64,000 nt of DNA. It comes from Balneolaceae bacterium. GTDB lineage: Bacteria; Bacteroidota; Rhodothermia; Balneolales; Balneolaceae. Below are positions 1-8,349 of this stretch, piece after piece (within the stretch, counting starts at the first letter, position 1; each line of letters begins with the position of its first letter). Made by a program: the position numbers and the translations under genes. Location of the stretch: assembly GCA_020832285.1 (NCBI GenBank), contig JAFIFB010000120.1, forward strand, positions 62,001-126,000. Reading direction: 5' to 3'. The notes beneath the pieces were generated by a model. That model was given only the letters and a program-made list of their open reading frames with translations, searched no databases and was not told where the DNA came from.

Positions 1-773
1 ATGCTACGCAACCCCGTAGCATAAAGCTTCCCCGTTGGATTTACCTGTTCCGTAATATTTTTACTCTCCTCCTGAACCTGGTTCAGTGAATCGGCATAAA
101 ACTTCCAGACACCGCCATGTTTTTCCAATTGGGGGCAGGGATCCAATCCCGGAGAAGCGGGCAGCCGGTTCGTTTCCTGGCATACATCAGACGGTGCACC
201 GTACGGAATGTACATATAGCCGTTGTTATCGAATGAGATCGGTTTGGCAATATGTTCGTGTGAGCCGTGTTCGTGATCATCAATCACAAGTGTATCAAGC
301 CGGGTAGTGTCTGGCAGGAGTTCTCCCGGAATAAGCGGATAGCGCATTACATGAAGATGCGTGCTGAAGTAGAGATAACCATCACGTATTGCGATACCGG
401 TTTCGTAAGAGCCGCGCGATTCCCTGCCGCCAAACCGTTTGATCAGATCTGCTTTGCCGTCATTATTGGTATCCCTGAGTGCCACAATATTGCCTTCTTC
501 GGTTGCCCTCCGAAGCTTTACATAAATATCACCGTTCTCATTTACAACAATATGACGTGCCGGGCCCACACTGTCGGCAATCATTACGGCAATAAATCCA
601 TCGGGCAGTAACAGCGATTCGTCAGATGGGAGCTGAATGGGCGTGGGTTGACAGCCAGTGAATTGAAGAGTAAAGAAAGCTGTAAGAAGAATTATACATG
701 CTGACCTTATTCGGCTGGCATCAAAATAAGATGAAATGCAGAAATGATTCACCCGGCATAGTTTATATTCCAT
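1..773 (-). CDS. PQQ-type glucose/sorbosone dehydrogenase-like lipoprotein, 3' part off the window
   Basis: Reading the minus strand from the ATG at 773 gives an open frame of 257 codons that runs off the left edge, so the C-terminus is missing. The N-terminus has a hydrophobic stretch ending in FTGC, a lipoprotein-type signal, which places the protein outside the cytoplasm. The mature part has the repeated blade motifs of soluble sugar dehydrogenase propellers: RHIVVNENGDIYV, a DTNNDGKAD loop, GIAIRDGYLYFST and a terminal LYATGLR. That family oxidises sugars or aldoses, usually with PQQ. The catalytic His and the PQQ and calcium ligands are mostly beyond the edge, so activity cannot be judged. 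It is transcribed divergently from the lactonase-like gene at 1045. A non-enzymatic propeller protein is the main alternative. Confidence 0.65.
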   Translation of the reverse strand, partial: MEYKLCRVNHFCISSYFDASRIRSACIILLTAFFTLQFTGCQPTPIQLPSDESLLLPDGFIAVMIADSVGPARHIVVNENGDIYVKLRRATEEGNIVALRDTNNDGKADLIKRFGGRESRGSYETGIAIRDGYLYFSTHLHVMRYPLIPGELLPDTTRLDTLVIDDHEHGSHEHIAKPISFDNNGYMYIPYGAPSDVCQETNRLPASPGLDPCPQLEKHGGVWKFYADSLNQVQEESKNITEQVNPTGKLYATGLRS

Positions 774-1044
774 ACTGGTAAGTAAATTAGACAGGCGATA
801 CCCCGAACCTGCAAGTTTTAATTAAAGAATTGCGTATATGCTGGAAAATATTGATGACCAATTGCAGCAACTACCCATTCAATAAAGTATATTCAAATCA
901 ATACTTCAATTTTATACGGAAAATTTGTGATTATTTTTTTGATCCTCAAGGCTTACATTAAGAGGTGTAATCAGACTGATCATTAATACATTGTTATTTC
1001 CATCTATGATCTGAAAAAAGTCATAAACTCTTACATACAATTCT

Positions 1045-1989
1045 ATGAAAAGGATCGATTTTATAAAAAAGGTGGGAAGTGCCGTGTTTATTTCTGCACC
1101 GTTCCTGACTTTTTTACATGGCCAGAAACATCTCTTCTCTGATAATGACGAACTGTTTCAGGCCCGGCATTTTACTGAGCCGGGCAGTTTTACCGCCGGC
1201 ATTGAAGGCCCCGCAGTGGATATAGAAGGCAATCTCTACGCGGTAAACTTTAACCGGCAGCACACAATCGGGAAAGTTACGCCTGACGGAGATGCCACTG
1301 TTTTTGTTGAACTGTGGAACGGTAGCATTGCCAATGGCATCCGGTTCAGTAGCCGGGGAGATATGCTTCTTGCCGATTATGTGAATAATAATGTGCTTAA
1401 AGTGGACATGGAAACACATGAAATTTCAGTCTATGCACATGAACCGCGTATGAACCAGCCCAATGACCTGGCTATCGGGGCGAACGATATTGTCTATGCC
1501 AGTGATCCAAACTGGGCCGATTCCGATGGACAATTATGGCGGGTTGATCCCGATGGAAGCACTGTACTGCTTGAAGAGAACATGGGTACTACCAACGGAA
1601 TTGAGGTAAGCACGGATGAAACAAAGCTCTATGTGAATGAATCGGTGCAGCGTAATGTCTGGCAATACAATTTATCACCGGACGGAGAAGTGAGTAACAA
1701 AGAACTATTGATTCAATTCCCCGATTACGGAATGGACGGAATGCGGTGCGATGCCGATGGCAATCTTTACATTACCCGGTATGGGAAAGGAACTGTTGCG
1801 GTGGTATCACCTGAAGGAGAAGTGATTCGTGAAATTGAAATGGCCGACGGATCGAATATCAGCAATCTAGCGTTTGGCGGGCCCGACGGGCAAACAGTGT
1901 ACGTGACAGTTGCAGATATCGGTAATATTCAGGTCTTTCGTGCAGACAGACCGGGCAGAAGCTGGCTGCTATATGAGCAGAGGCGGTAA
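1045..1989 (+). CDS. SMP-30/gluconolactonase-like beta-propeller, exported
   Basis: This 314-residue protein belongs to the SMP-30/gluconolactonase family, metal-dependent lactonases that open sugar lactones to sugar acids. Expected metal-site positions are present: Glu54 in the first EGP blade, the MNQPND loop near residue 137, Asn184 in TNGI and Asp231 in GMDGMRCDADGNLY. The leader MKRIDFIKK followed by a hydrophobic stretch resembles a Bacteroidota Tat leader (MKRRDFIKK) with the second Arg replaced by Ile, so export is likely but the route is uncertain. An SDR gene follows after 32 bases, and a sugar dehydrogenase-like gene is divergent upstream. That pairing fits oxidation to a lactone and then hydrolysis. 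The true substrate is not visible. Confidence 0.8.
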   Translation: MKRIDFIKKVGSAVFISAPFLTFLHGQKHLFSDNDELFQARHFTEPGSFTAGIEGPAVDIEGNLYAVNFNRQHTIGKVTPDGDATVFVELWNGSIANGIRFSSRGDMLLADYVNNNVLKVDMETHEISVYAHEPRMNQPNDLAIGANDIVYASDPNWADSDGQLWRVDPDGSTVLLEENMGTTNGIEVSTDETKLYVNESVQRNVWQYNLSPDGEVSNKELLIQFPDYGMDGMRCDADGNLYITRYGKGTVAVVSPEGEVIREIEMADGSNISNLAFGGPDGQTVYVTVADIGNIQVFRADRPGRSWLLYEQRR

Positions 1990-2021
1990 AAATCTAATTC
2001 CAAATTAATGATATCTGACAG

Positions 2022-2813
2022 ATGTCTTTAAATCTAACCGGAAAAAATATCCTGGTAACCGGCGGCGGAGGTACGGGAGTTGGCAAAGGTATTTGTGAAG
2101 TGCTTTCCGGACTGGGAGCCACAATTCTCCTGAATGAGAAAAAGGCCGGAGATGCAGAACAGGCTGCAAAAAAATATCCCGGAGCGATACCTGCCGGTGC
2201 TGATATTACCGCTGAGGATGAGGTTGAGCAGATGTTCAGCGAAGTAAAAGATAAAGTGGGTGTTCTGCACGGCCTTGTAAACAATGCGGGAATCGGCCTG
2301 ATCAAACCGGCTTATAAAGCTTCATCTGAAGAATTTGATCGCGTTTTTTCAACGGATGTGAAAGGACTTTGGCATGTTTCTAAAATGTTTGCAAATCAAC
2401 TGATCGAACATAAACTTCCGGGATCGATTGTTAACATCTCCTCCGTTCATGCTCATTCCACCGTCCCGAAATTTGCTATATATGCAAGTGCCAAATCTGC
2501 CGTGGAAGGATTAACACGAGGGCTTGCAGTTGAACTGGGGAAGTACAATATCAGGGTGAATGCGATTGGGCCGGGTTATGTCTACTCACAACAAAGTATG
2601 GATTTGATAAGCACCTGGGCGGAAGATCCGATGGAGTGGGTTAAGGCCCATACAACAGATCAGCAGGTGCTGAACTATGAAATCCAACCCGAGGATTGCG
2701 GATATGTCGCTGCATTTTTACTATCTGAACTCAGCCGGTCTGTTACAGGCCAGACTATCTATGTGGATAACGGAAGCACGAGTTTACTTTACAACCGTTC
2801 GTTTACTGAGTAA
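2022..2813 (+). CDS. Short-chain dehydrogenase/reductase, cytoplasmic
   Basis: This is a classical 263-residue SDR oxidoreductase. It has a glycine-rich cofactor loop near residues 13-20 (TGGGGTGVGKG), a central NNAG motif, the catalytic Ser in NISS, and the YxxxK pair Tyr154/Lys158 in YASAK. The end of the first beta-alpha unit carries Asn-Glu rather than a basic residue, which suggests NAD(H) rather than NADP(H). There is no signal peptide, making it the clear cytoplasmic exception among the enzymes here. It follows the lactonase-like gene by 32 bases and probably shares its transcript. Substrate is unknown; sugar alcohols, sugar acids and hydroxy acids are all possible in this family. Confidence 0.85.
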   Translation: MSLNLTGKNILVTGGGGTGVGKGICEVLSGLGATILLNEKKAGDAEQAAKKYPGAIPAGADITAEDEVEQMFSEVKDKVGVLHGLVNNAGIGLIKPAYKASSEEFDRVFSTDVKGLWHVSKMFANQLIEHKLPGSIVNISSVHAHSTVPKFAIYASAKSAVEGLTRGLAVELGKYNIRVNAIGPGYVYSQQSMDLISTWAEDPMEWVKAHTTDQQVLNYEIQPEDCGYVAAFLLSELSRSVTGQTIYVDNGSTSLLYNRSFTE

Positions 2814-2974
2814 AATGGTTGTACACAATTTCCAATATCAAACCGACTTTATTATGTTAATGCATTAAGCGTTTGATTGCGGCCACTGCATGAGCACGAA
2901 ACATTATGTTCACAATTGAAAGCTGACAGCTTTTTACTATTGATATCAGACTAAACTAAACCGTTAGAGTCGTT

Positions 2975-4186
2975 ATGTTAAGCCGCAGAAAACTTTTAAG
3001 CCTTCTTGCCGCATTTCCGTTTACCGGCTGGCTGATCGGAAAAGCCGGGAATGAAACTAAAAGTAATGATCGTATGGACATGATTTTGCAAAGGGATTTT
3101 TTCAAAGAGCTCGGGGTCAGGCGGTTTATCAACGGCCAGGGAACCATCACCACGCTTTCCGGTTCACTAATGCCCCCTGAAGTACTCGATGCTATTCAGT
3201 TTGCATCTCGTGATTTTGTAAAGCTGATTGAATTGAATGAAAAAGTTGGTAATCGGATCGCGCAGATGCTCAATTGTGAAGATGCACACGTAACGGCAGG
3301 AGCAGCTTCTGCTATTCAGCTTGCCGTTGCGGCTTCCATAACCGGCAGTGACCGCGAGAAAGTGAGGAAGATCCCAAATATTCCCGGCCCTCAAAAAGAG
3401 GTGGTGATGCCCAAAAACCATCGTATATACGAGCAGCAATTTACAGCGTGCGGTGTGAAAATTGTGGAAGCCGATGGTCCTGAAGAGCTGGAAAAATCGA
3501 TCAATGAAAATACGGTGATTGGATTTTATTTTAATGCATCGCACCACCAAAGCATCTCCAGAGAGGAGTTTGTTGAGATATGCAGAAGTAAAAATATCCC
3601 TTCATTCAACGATGCTGCGGCTGATGTTCCTCCCGTGGAAAATCTTTTCAAATATATTGAAATGGGTTTCGACCTGGTTACATTTTCCGGTGGCAAGGCC
3701 ATTCGCGGACCTCAGAGTGCGGGTTTGCTGTTTGGTAAAAAAGAACTGATCGAAGCAGCCAGGCTGAACCACAGTCCCTACGGTTCTATCGGAAGGGGAA
3801 TGAAGGTAAACAAAGAAGAGGTGATCGCCATGATGGTAGCTCTTGAAAGATATCTCGAAAATGATCATGAAAAGGAGTGGGAAATGTGGGAGCAGTGGGT
3901 AGAAAAAATTGCCGAAAATGTACGAACAATTCCATCGGTTCAAACCGAAATGTTTGTCCCTGAAGTAGCCAATCATGTGCCGCACCTTCGCATCACATGG
4001 GACCCGCAGAAAATTGAGATCACTTCTGCTGAAGTGCAGGAAGCATTAAGCAAAGGAGAGCCGGCTATCGAAATTTTCAGCCGGGAAGAAGCGCTGGAGC
4101 TGAATGTGTTCATGATGAAACCCGGTGAACCCGAAATTGTGGGCAATCAAATCGAAAAAATATTGGAAAAGGCAACCAGGAGTTGA
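2975..4186 (+). CDS. SelA/DgaE-like PLP-dependent enzyme with Tat-type leader (copy 1)
   Basis: This 403-residue fold-type I PLP enzyme is of the SelA-like group that includes D-glucosaminate-6-phosphate ammonia-lyase (DgaE). The Schiff-base lysine is Lys241 in FSGGKAIRGPQSAG, the family signature, and the PLP-binding aspartates are in FNDAAADVPP (Asp213, Asp217). The N-terminus is MLSRRKLLSLLAAFPFTG, with a twin-arginine S-R-R-x-L-L pattern and a hydrophobic stretch, so the folded PLP enzyme is probably exported by Tat. Cytoplasmic DgaE relatives lack such a leader. A close paralogue lies at 13600. Family knowledge suggests amine elimination from a 2-amino acid or amino sugar acid, leaving an enamine for the nearby RidA proteins. 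It is not a selenocysteine synthase by context. Confidence 0.85.
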   Translation: MLSRRKLLSLLAAFPFTGWLIGKAGNETKSNDRMDMILQRDFFKELGVRRFINGQGTITTLSGSLMPPEVLDAIQFASRDFVKLIELNEKVGNRIAQMLNCEDAHVTAGAASAIQLAVAASITGSDREKVRKIPNIPGPQKEVVMPKNHRIYEQQFTACGVKIVEADGPEELEKSINENTVIGFYFNASHHQSISREEFVEICRSKNIPSFNDAAADVPPVENLFKYIEMGFDLVTFSGGKAIRGPQSAGLLFGKKELIEAARLNHSPYGSIGRGMKVNKEEVIAMMVALERYLENDHEKEWEMWEQWVEKIAENVRTIPSVQTEMFVPEVANHVPHLRITWDPQKIEITSAEVQEALSKGEPAIEIFSREEALELNVFMMKPGEPEIVGNQIEKILEKATRS

Positions 4187-4513
4187 TGTGATAAATTTTC
4201 GCTTCTGCTATTCATTAATCCATTATTTTTTGAATTATACAGGTTCATTTTATCTGAAAATAATCTGTTTAATAAAGGCGGATAATTTTAAAATTTGCAA
4301 AACCTTTATTTAATTCTGTTATTCAATTATCAATATTGATAGTAATGAACCTTTTAAGTTAAAAAAGGGTGCATCAACGGTAGTATTTATGATCATGTAA
4401 AAGGGCAGATACATTTTTGATGTAGTTACACTCGTTCGTGGTTTCAATGAGGGGTAAAATGTCGTATAGCCTGTACATTTATATACAACAACCTTAATAA
4501 GGTTTATGACGTT
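4187..4513 (+). other. AT-rich intergenic region with no recognised element
   Basis: About 330 bases separate the first PLP enzyme from the first amidohydrolase. The stretch is AT-rich and has no convincing reading frame, strong hairpin or copy of the dispersed repeats found elsewhere. It probably contains the amidohydrolase promoter, but I see no clean TTTG/TAnnTTTG pair. Confidence 0.5.
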
Positions 4514-5794
4514 ATGAATATGTTGGATTCGACTAATTTGTTGTTCAGTCAGGGGTTAATAATTTTTTTCTTTCTTCTCTGTATCCCGCTGCTTGCACAC
4601 GCACAGCAATACGATCTCATCTTAAAGGGAGGGCATTTAATTGACCCTAAAAATGAAATTGACTCCCCTTTTGATATCGCTGTTAAAAATGGGGAAATTG
4701 CCAGGGTAGCCGAGAATATTCCCGCCGAAGATGCTGAAAAAGTTGTGAACATTGAAGGTTACTTCGTCACACCCGGCCTGATTGATATTCACGGACACCA
4801 TTTTTTCGGCACCGAGCCTAATGCTTACCTCAGTAACAGTTTTACAGCCCTGGCCCCGGATGGTTTCACCTTCCGTGCAGGAGTAACCACGGCCGTGGAT
4901 GTGGGCGGCCCGGGCTGGACCGATTTCAGGCTGTTTAAGGAACAGGTAATTGACCGCTCTCAAACCAGGATTCTTGCTTTCATCAATATCGTTGGAGTGG
5001 GAATGAAGGGGGTGGTTCCATACGAACAAAATTTGAACGATATGGATCCCAAAATGACTGCCCTGGTTGCGAATCAGTTTCCTGAGATTGTGGGTGTGAA
5101 AATTGCACATTACAGCGGCCATGAGTGGGAGCCGTACCGTCGCACTATTGAAGCCGCAGAGGCTGCCGGAATTCCAATAATGGTTGATTTTGGCGGGGCC
5201 GATCCGCCGCTGCCGCTTGAAGAGCTTTTCTTCGATATTCTCAGGCCCGGCGACATTTATACACACGCTTATGGCGGTGGGGTTACAGCTCATGGCGGGC
5301 GGCAGTCTGTAACCGATGAAAACGGAATCCTGAGGCCGCGAATGCTGGAAGCACAGGAGCACGGCATAATTTTTGATGTAGGTCATGGCGGCGGAAGCTT
5401 TTTTTATGATGTTGCGGTTCCTGCCACAGAACAGGGTTTGTGGCCCAATACCATCAGTACTGACCTGCATACCGGAAGCATGAATGCGGGGATGAAGGAT
5501 ATGCTCAATGTGGTGTCGAAATTCCTGAATCTGGGTATGTCTTTGCCCGATGTGGTGAAAGCATCTACGTGGAAGCCAGCCCAGGTTATTCAGCGCGAAG
5601 ATCTTGGCCATCTGAGCGAAGGAGCAGTGGCTGATATTGCCGTATTCAGCCTTGAAGAAGGCGATTTTGGATTTGTGGATTCCAGGGGTGTGGTAAAACC
5701 GGGAACTCAAAAACTGTACACAGAACTTACACTTCGGGAAGGAAGGGTTGTCTGGGATTTAAACGGACTGGCAGCGCCCACCTGGGGTGAATAA
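4514..5794 (+). CDS. Exported amidohydrolase/deacetylase-family metallohydrolase (copy 1)
   Basis: This 426-residue amidohydrolase-superfamily enzyme is related to the EF_0837/Atu3266 deacetylase group. Metal-site residues are visible: His93 and His95 (DIHGHH), the probable carboxylated Lys196 (VGVKIAHYSGH) with His199 and His203 nearby, His251 in THAYGGG and Asp317 in STDLHTG. The N-terminal hydrophobic segment ends LLAHAQQ, a Sec signal peptide, so it acts outside the cytoplasm. In other genomes this family often accompanies SelA/DgaE-like PLP enzymes, as it does here, where N-deacylation ahead of amine elimination makes sense. Its closest relative is the paralogue at 7066. The start could also be the Met two codons later. 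Confidence 0.85.
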   Translation: MNMLDSTNLLFSQGLIIFFFLLCIPLLAHAQQYDLILKGGHLIDPKNEIDSPFDIAVKNGEIARVAENIPAEDAEKVVNIEGYFVTPGLIDIHGHHFFGTEPNAYLSNSFTALAPDGFTFRAGVTTAVDVGGPGWTDFRLFKEQVIDRSQTRILAFINIVGVGMKGVVPYEQNLNDMDPKMTALVANQFPEIVGVKIAHYSGHEWEPYRRTIEAAEAAGIPIMVDFGGADPPLPLEELFFDILRPGDIYTHAYGGGVTAHGGRQSVTDENGILRPRMLEAQEHGIIFDVGHGGGSFFYDVAVPATEQGLWPNTISTDLHTGSMNAGMKDMLNVVSKFLNLGMSLPDVVKASTWKPAQVIQREDLGHLSEGAVADIAVFSLEEGDFGFVDSRGVVKPGTQKLYTELTLREGRVVWDLNGLAAPTWGE

Positions 5795-5803
5795 CCACTG
5801 GTC

Positions 5804-5927
5804 TAGTGTCGTGTCAAGCTTATAATATTGGTTGAGACCTTACAGGTTTTATTCGATATTTCATATATAACTAGCATACTTTGTTGAAACCTGTCAGGTC
5901 TTTAACCGACAAATTTGAGTTGACTTA
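5804..5927 (+). repeat. Dispersed palindromic repeat, family R1 (copy 1)
   Basis: A roughly 120-base element begins TAGTGTCGTGTCAAG and ends GAGTTGACTTA. Inside it, arms GAGACCTTACAGGTTTT and AAACCTGTCAGGTC are nearly complementary and would form a long hairpin. Recognisable copies lie at 37643, 42462 and, inverted, at 21185. All are intergenic. Confidence 0.8.
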
Positions 5928-6013
5928 TACATAAGAATTATTGAAAGTTTGCTGTTTTCTGCTTAGAGCAAAATTTATTTAAACCACACATATTTTTAAA
6001 CACCCTGAGTTTT

Positions 6014-6493
6014 ATGAAAACAGTTAAAAATCACTCCTCGCGGCGGGCAGCAATCAGGTCAATGTTTGCAGCGATACTGGGCGGTACTGCAGGAATTTTT
6101 GGTGTGTCGCGGGCAGAATCTTCTCCCGGGAAGAAGGTAAAACTGGCAGAAAGTGAATCATCCGCCCAACCGCTGATTGCCCAGCATGTGGTTCATGGAA
6201 ACCTTGTATTTGTGAAGGGAATGGGTGCGCACGATGAACCCGACATCAAAAAGGCTACCACCATTGCCCTCGATCAGATCGAACGGGAACTGGAAAATGC
6301 CGGGAGTTCAATGAATAATGCGCTTCAGGCAACCGTTTTTCTTGCCAACATCCGCGACTATGATGCCATGAACGAAGCGTACAGGGGACGATTCGGAGAC
6401 AATCCGCCCGTGCGCTCAACGGTGGCCTGTTATAAGGGAATTCCTGGGAATTCACTCGTCGAAATCGACTGTATTGCGGCACTTCAGCGATGA
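6014..6493 (+). CDS. RidA/YjgF-family protein with Tat-type leader (RidA-1)
   Basis: This 159-residue RidA family member has an added N-terminal leader. RidA proteins hydrolyse reactive enamines and imines released by PLP enzymes to keto acids and ammonia. The substrate-binding Arg is present as Arg134 in PVRSTVACY, and the C-terminal VEIDCIAA matches the family's EIExxA segment. The leader holds SSRRAAIRSMFAAILGG, a twin-arginine pattern, so this member is probably periplasmic, unlike the usual cytoplasmic RidA of about 130 residues. It stands 43 bases before a close tandem copy and near Tat-type PLP enzymes, which argues for enamine clearance in the same compartment. Confidence 0.85.
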   Translation: MKTVKNHSSRRAAIRSMFAAILGGTAGIFGVSRAESSPGKKVKLAESESSAQPLIAQHVVHGNLVFVKGMGAHDEPDIKKATTIALDQIERELENAGSSMNNALQATVFLANIRDYDAMNEAYRGRFGDNPPVRSTVACYKGIPGNSLVEIDCIAALQR

Positions 6494-6536
6494 TAAATCA
6501 AATATTATCCATTCATAAACACATAAATTATTCCAC

Positions 6537-7034
6537 ATGAAAGTTACTGAAACCAAAACATCAAGAAAATCAGCCCTGAAATCGATGTTTGCAGCTGTGG
6601 TATCAGCAGGGGCAGGTTTGCTGGGTGTATCAAAAGCCGGTGCTTCCGGTTTGAACAACAAAGATGTATCCATCAAAAAGATTCCGGACCAAAAACAATC
6701 GGAATCCGGCAGGCAGCCGCTTTTTTCGAGTGTGGTTGTTCACGACGGACTGGTGTATGTAGCCGGAAAAGGGGAGCATGGCGAAGGAGATATCACCGTA
6801 CATACAACCTCGGTGCTTGATCAGATTCAAGCTGAACTGGAAGGAGTGGGCTCATCGATGGAAAAAGTGCTGAAAGTAAATGTTTACCTCCACGATATGC
6901 GCGACTATGATGAGATGAATGCAGCTTATCGCGGGCGGTTTGGTGACAGTCCGCCAGTACGTTCTACAGTAGCCTGCTACAACGGCATTCCCGGAAACTC
7001 CCTTGTTGAAATCGACTGCATCGCAGCACTCTGA
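6537..7034 (+). CDS. RidA/YjgF-family protein with Tat-like leader (RidA-2)
   Basis: This tandem paralogue of the preceding RidA protein is 165 residues long. The functional Arg is conserved (Arg142 in PVRSTVACY) and the last 40 residues are almost identical to RidA-1. The leader TSRKSALKSMFAAVVSAGAG has Arg-Lys where a Tat signal has Arg-Arg, so the export route is less sure, but a hydrophobic leader and a following spacer are plain. An amidohydrolase gene starts 31 bases downstream, and the RidA-1, RidA-2, amidohydrolase and RraA genes are likely one operon. Confidence 0.85.
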   Translation: MKVTETKTSRKSALKSMFAAVVSAGAGLLGVSKAGASGLNNKDVSIKKIPDQKQSESGRQPLFSSVVVHDGLVYVAGKGEHGEGDITVHTTSVLDQIQAELEGVGSSMEKVLKVNVYLHDMRDYDEMNAAYRGRFGDSPPVRSTVACYNGIPGNSLVEIDCIAAL

Positions 7035-7065
7035 TTGATTACGGCAATCTTAAAATCAAAGAACC

Positions 7066-8325
7066 ATGACCCGAAAATATTTCCATCACCGGTATTTGCT
7101 CATTCTCCCGTTGATCCTTCTGATTGTCCTGCCGGTTCAAAGCCTGGCACAAAATTACGATCTGTTACTTAAAGGCGGCCATGTGATCGATCCGAAAAAT
7201 GAGATAGACGCACCCCGCGATGTTGCCATCAAAGACGGAATCATTGCAAGGGTTGCACCGGATATATCTGAAGAAAGTGCAGAACGAGTGGTGGATGCAA
7301 ACGGCCTCTACATCACTCCGGGATTGATTGACATACACAGCCACAATTACCACGGTACCATTCCGAACCGTTCATGGAGTAACAGTTTTGGATCTTTGCC
7401 GCCCGACGGTTTCACGTTTCGCTCTGGTGTAACTACCACGGTTGATGTGGGCGGGGCAGGCTGGAGAAACTTTCAGCATTTTAAAGAGCAGGTGATTGAC
7501 CGTTCCCGGACCCGTGTGCTTGCGTTTATCAACATAGTGGGGGATGGCATGAGCGGCATGCCCGAGCAGAATCTGAACGATATGGATCCGCGGATGACAT
7601 CTATCGCAGCCAACCGTTATTCGGAAGTTGTGGGTGTAAAAATTGCTCATTACAGTGGTCACGACTGGGAGCCTTATCACCGAACCGTAGAAGCCGCTGA
7701 GCGTGCCGGAATCCCGGTGATGGTCGATTTTGGCGGAGCGCAACCACCCCTTCCACTCAATCAGCTGCTGCTTGAAGTTCTTCGTCCCGGTGATATCTAT
7801 ACACACGCTTTTGGCGGGGGTGTGGCGGTTCGTCAGGCTGTAACGGATGATGAAGGCAACCTGAGGGACGGAATGATGGAGGCACAGGAACGCGGAATTA
7901 TTTTTGATATCGGCCATGGAGGAGGTAGTTTCTTTTACGATGTGGCTGTGCCTGCTACGGAACAGGGGCTCTGGCCGAACACTATCAGTACCGACCTGCA
8001 CACCGGCAGTATGAACGACGGTATGAAAGATATGCTCAATGTTGTTTCCAAAATTATGAATCTGGGGATGCCGCTTCAAAAAGCCATTGAGGCGTCTACC
8101 TGGAAACCTGCACAGGTGATCCAGCGTGAAGATCTGGGCCACCTTAGCGAAGGCGCTGAAGCCGATATTGCAGTACTGAGGTTGAAACAGGGGAATTTCG
8201 GTTTTCCGGATGCTCGCGGATATAATATCACCGGAAGCCGTAAACTCGAAGCGGAGTTAACCCTGCGGGAAGGGCGTGTTGTCTGGGACCTGAACGGCAT
8301 CGCTGCCACTCCATTTCAAGAATAA
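7066..8325 (+). CDS. Exported amidohydrolase/deacetylase-family metallohydrolase (copy 2)
   Basis: This 419-residue paralogue of the enzyme at 4514 shares long identical stretches around the active site. It has His91 and His93 (DIHSH), the probable carboxylated Lys192 (VGVKIAHYSGH), a THAFGGG histidine and the Asp of STDLHTG. The Sec signal peptide ends LPVQSLAQ. It is packed between RidA-2 (31 bases upstream) and the RraA-like gene (24 bases downstream), so it is almost certainly cotranscribed. Keeping two copies suggests two related acyl substrates or two regulation states. Deacetylation is inferred from the family, since the superfamily also contains dihydroorotases and other amidases. Confidence 0.85.
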   Translation: MTRKYFHHRYLLILPLILLIVLPVQSLAQNYDLLLKGGHVIDPKNEIDAPRDVAIKDGIIARVAPDISEESAERVVDANGLYITPGLIDIHSHNYHGTIPNRSWSNSFGSLPPDGFTFRSGVTTTVDVGGAGWRNFQHFKEQVIDRSRTRVLAFINIVGDGMSGMPEQNLNDMDPRMTSIAANRYSEVVGVKIAHYSGHDWEPYHRTVEAAERAGIPVMVDFGGAQPPLPLNQLLLEVLRPGDIYTHAFGGGVAVRQAVTDDEGNLRDGMMEAQERGIIFDIGHGGGSFFYDVAVPATEQGLWPNTISTDLHTGSMNDGMKDMLNVVSKIMNLGMPLQKAIEASTWKPAQVIQREDLGHLSEGAEADIAVLRLKQGNFGFPDARGYNITGSRKLEAELTLREGRVVWDLNGIAATPFQE

Positions 8326-8349
8326 GTAATCTGAAACAAATCATCTGTT

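Noticed and set aside
2975-4186. Selenocysteine synthase (SelA proper) for the PLP enzymes
   Set aside because: The proteins carry export leaders, are shorter than SelA, and there are no selB, selD or tRNA-Sec features; the DgaE-like branch fits better.
4637-5710. 357-codon open frame on the minus strand
   Set aside because: It lies entirely opposite the first amidohydrolase, has no domain-like sequence, and a similar shadow frame appears opposite the paralogue at 7372-8142, as expected from the coding strand's codon use.
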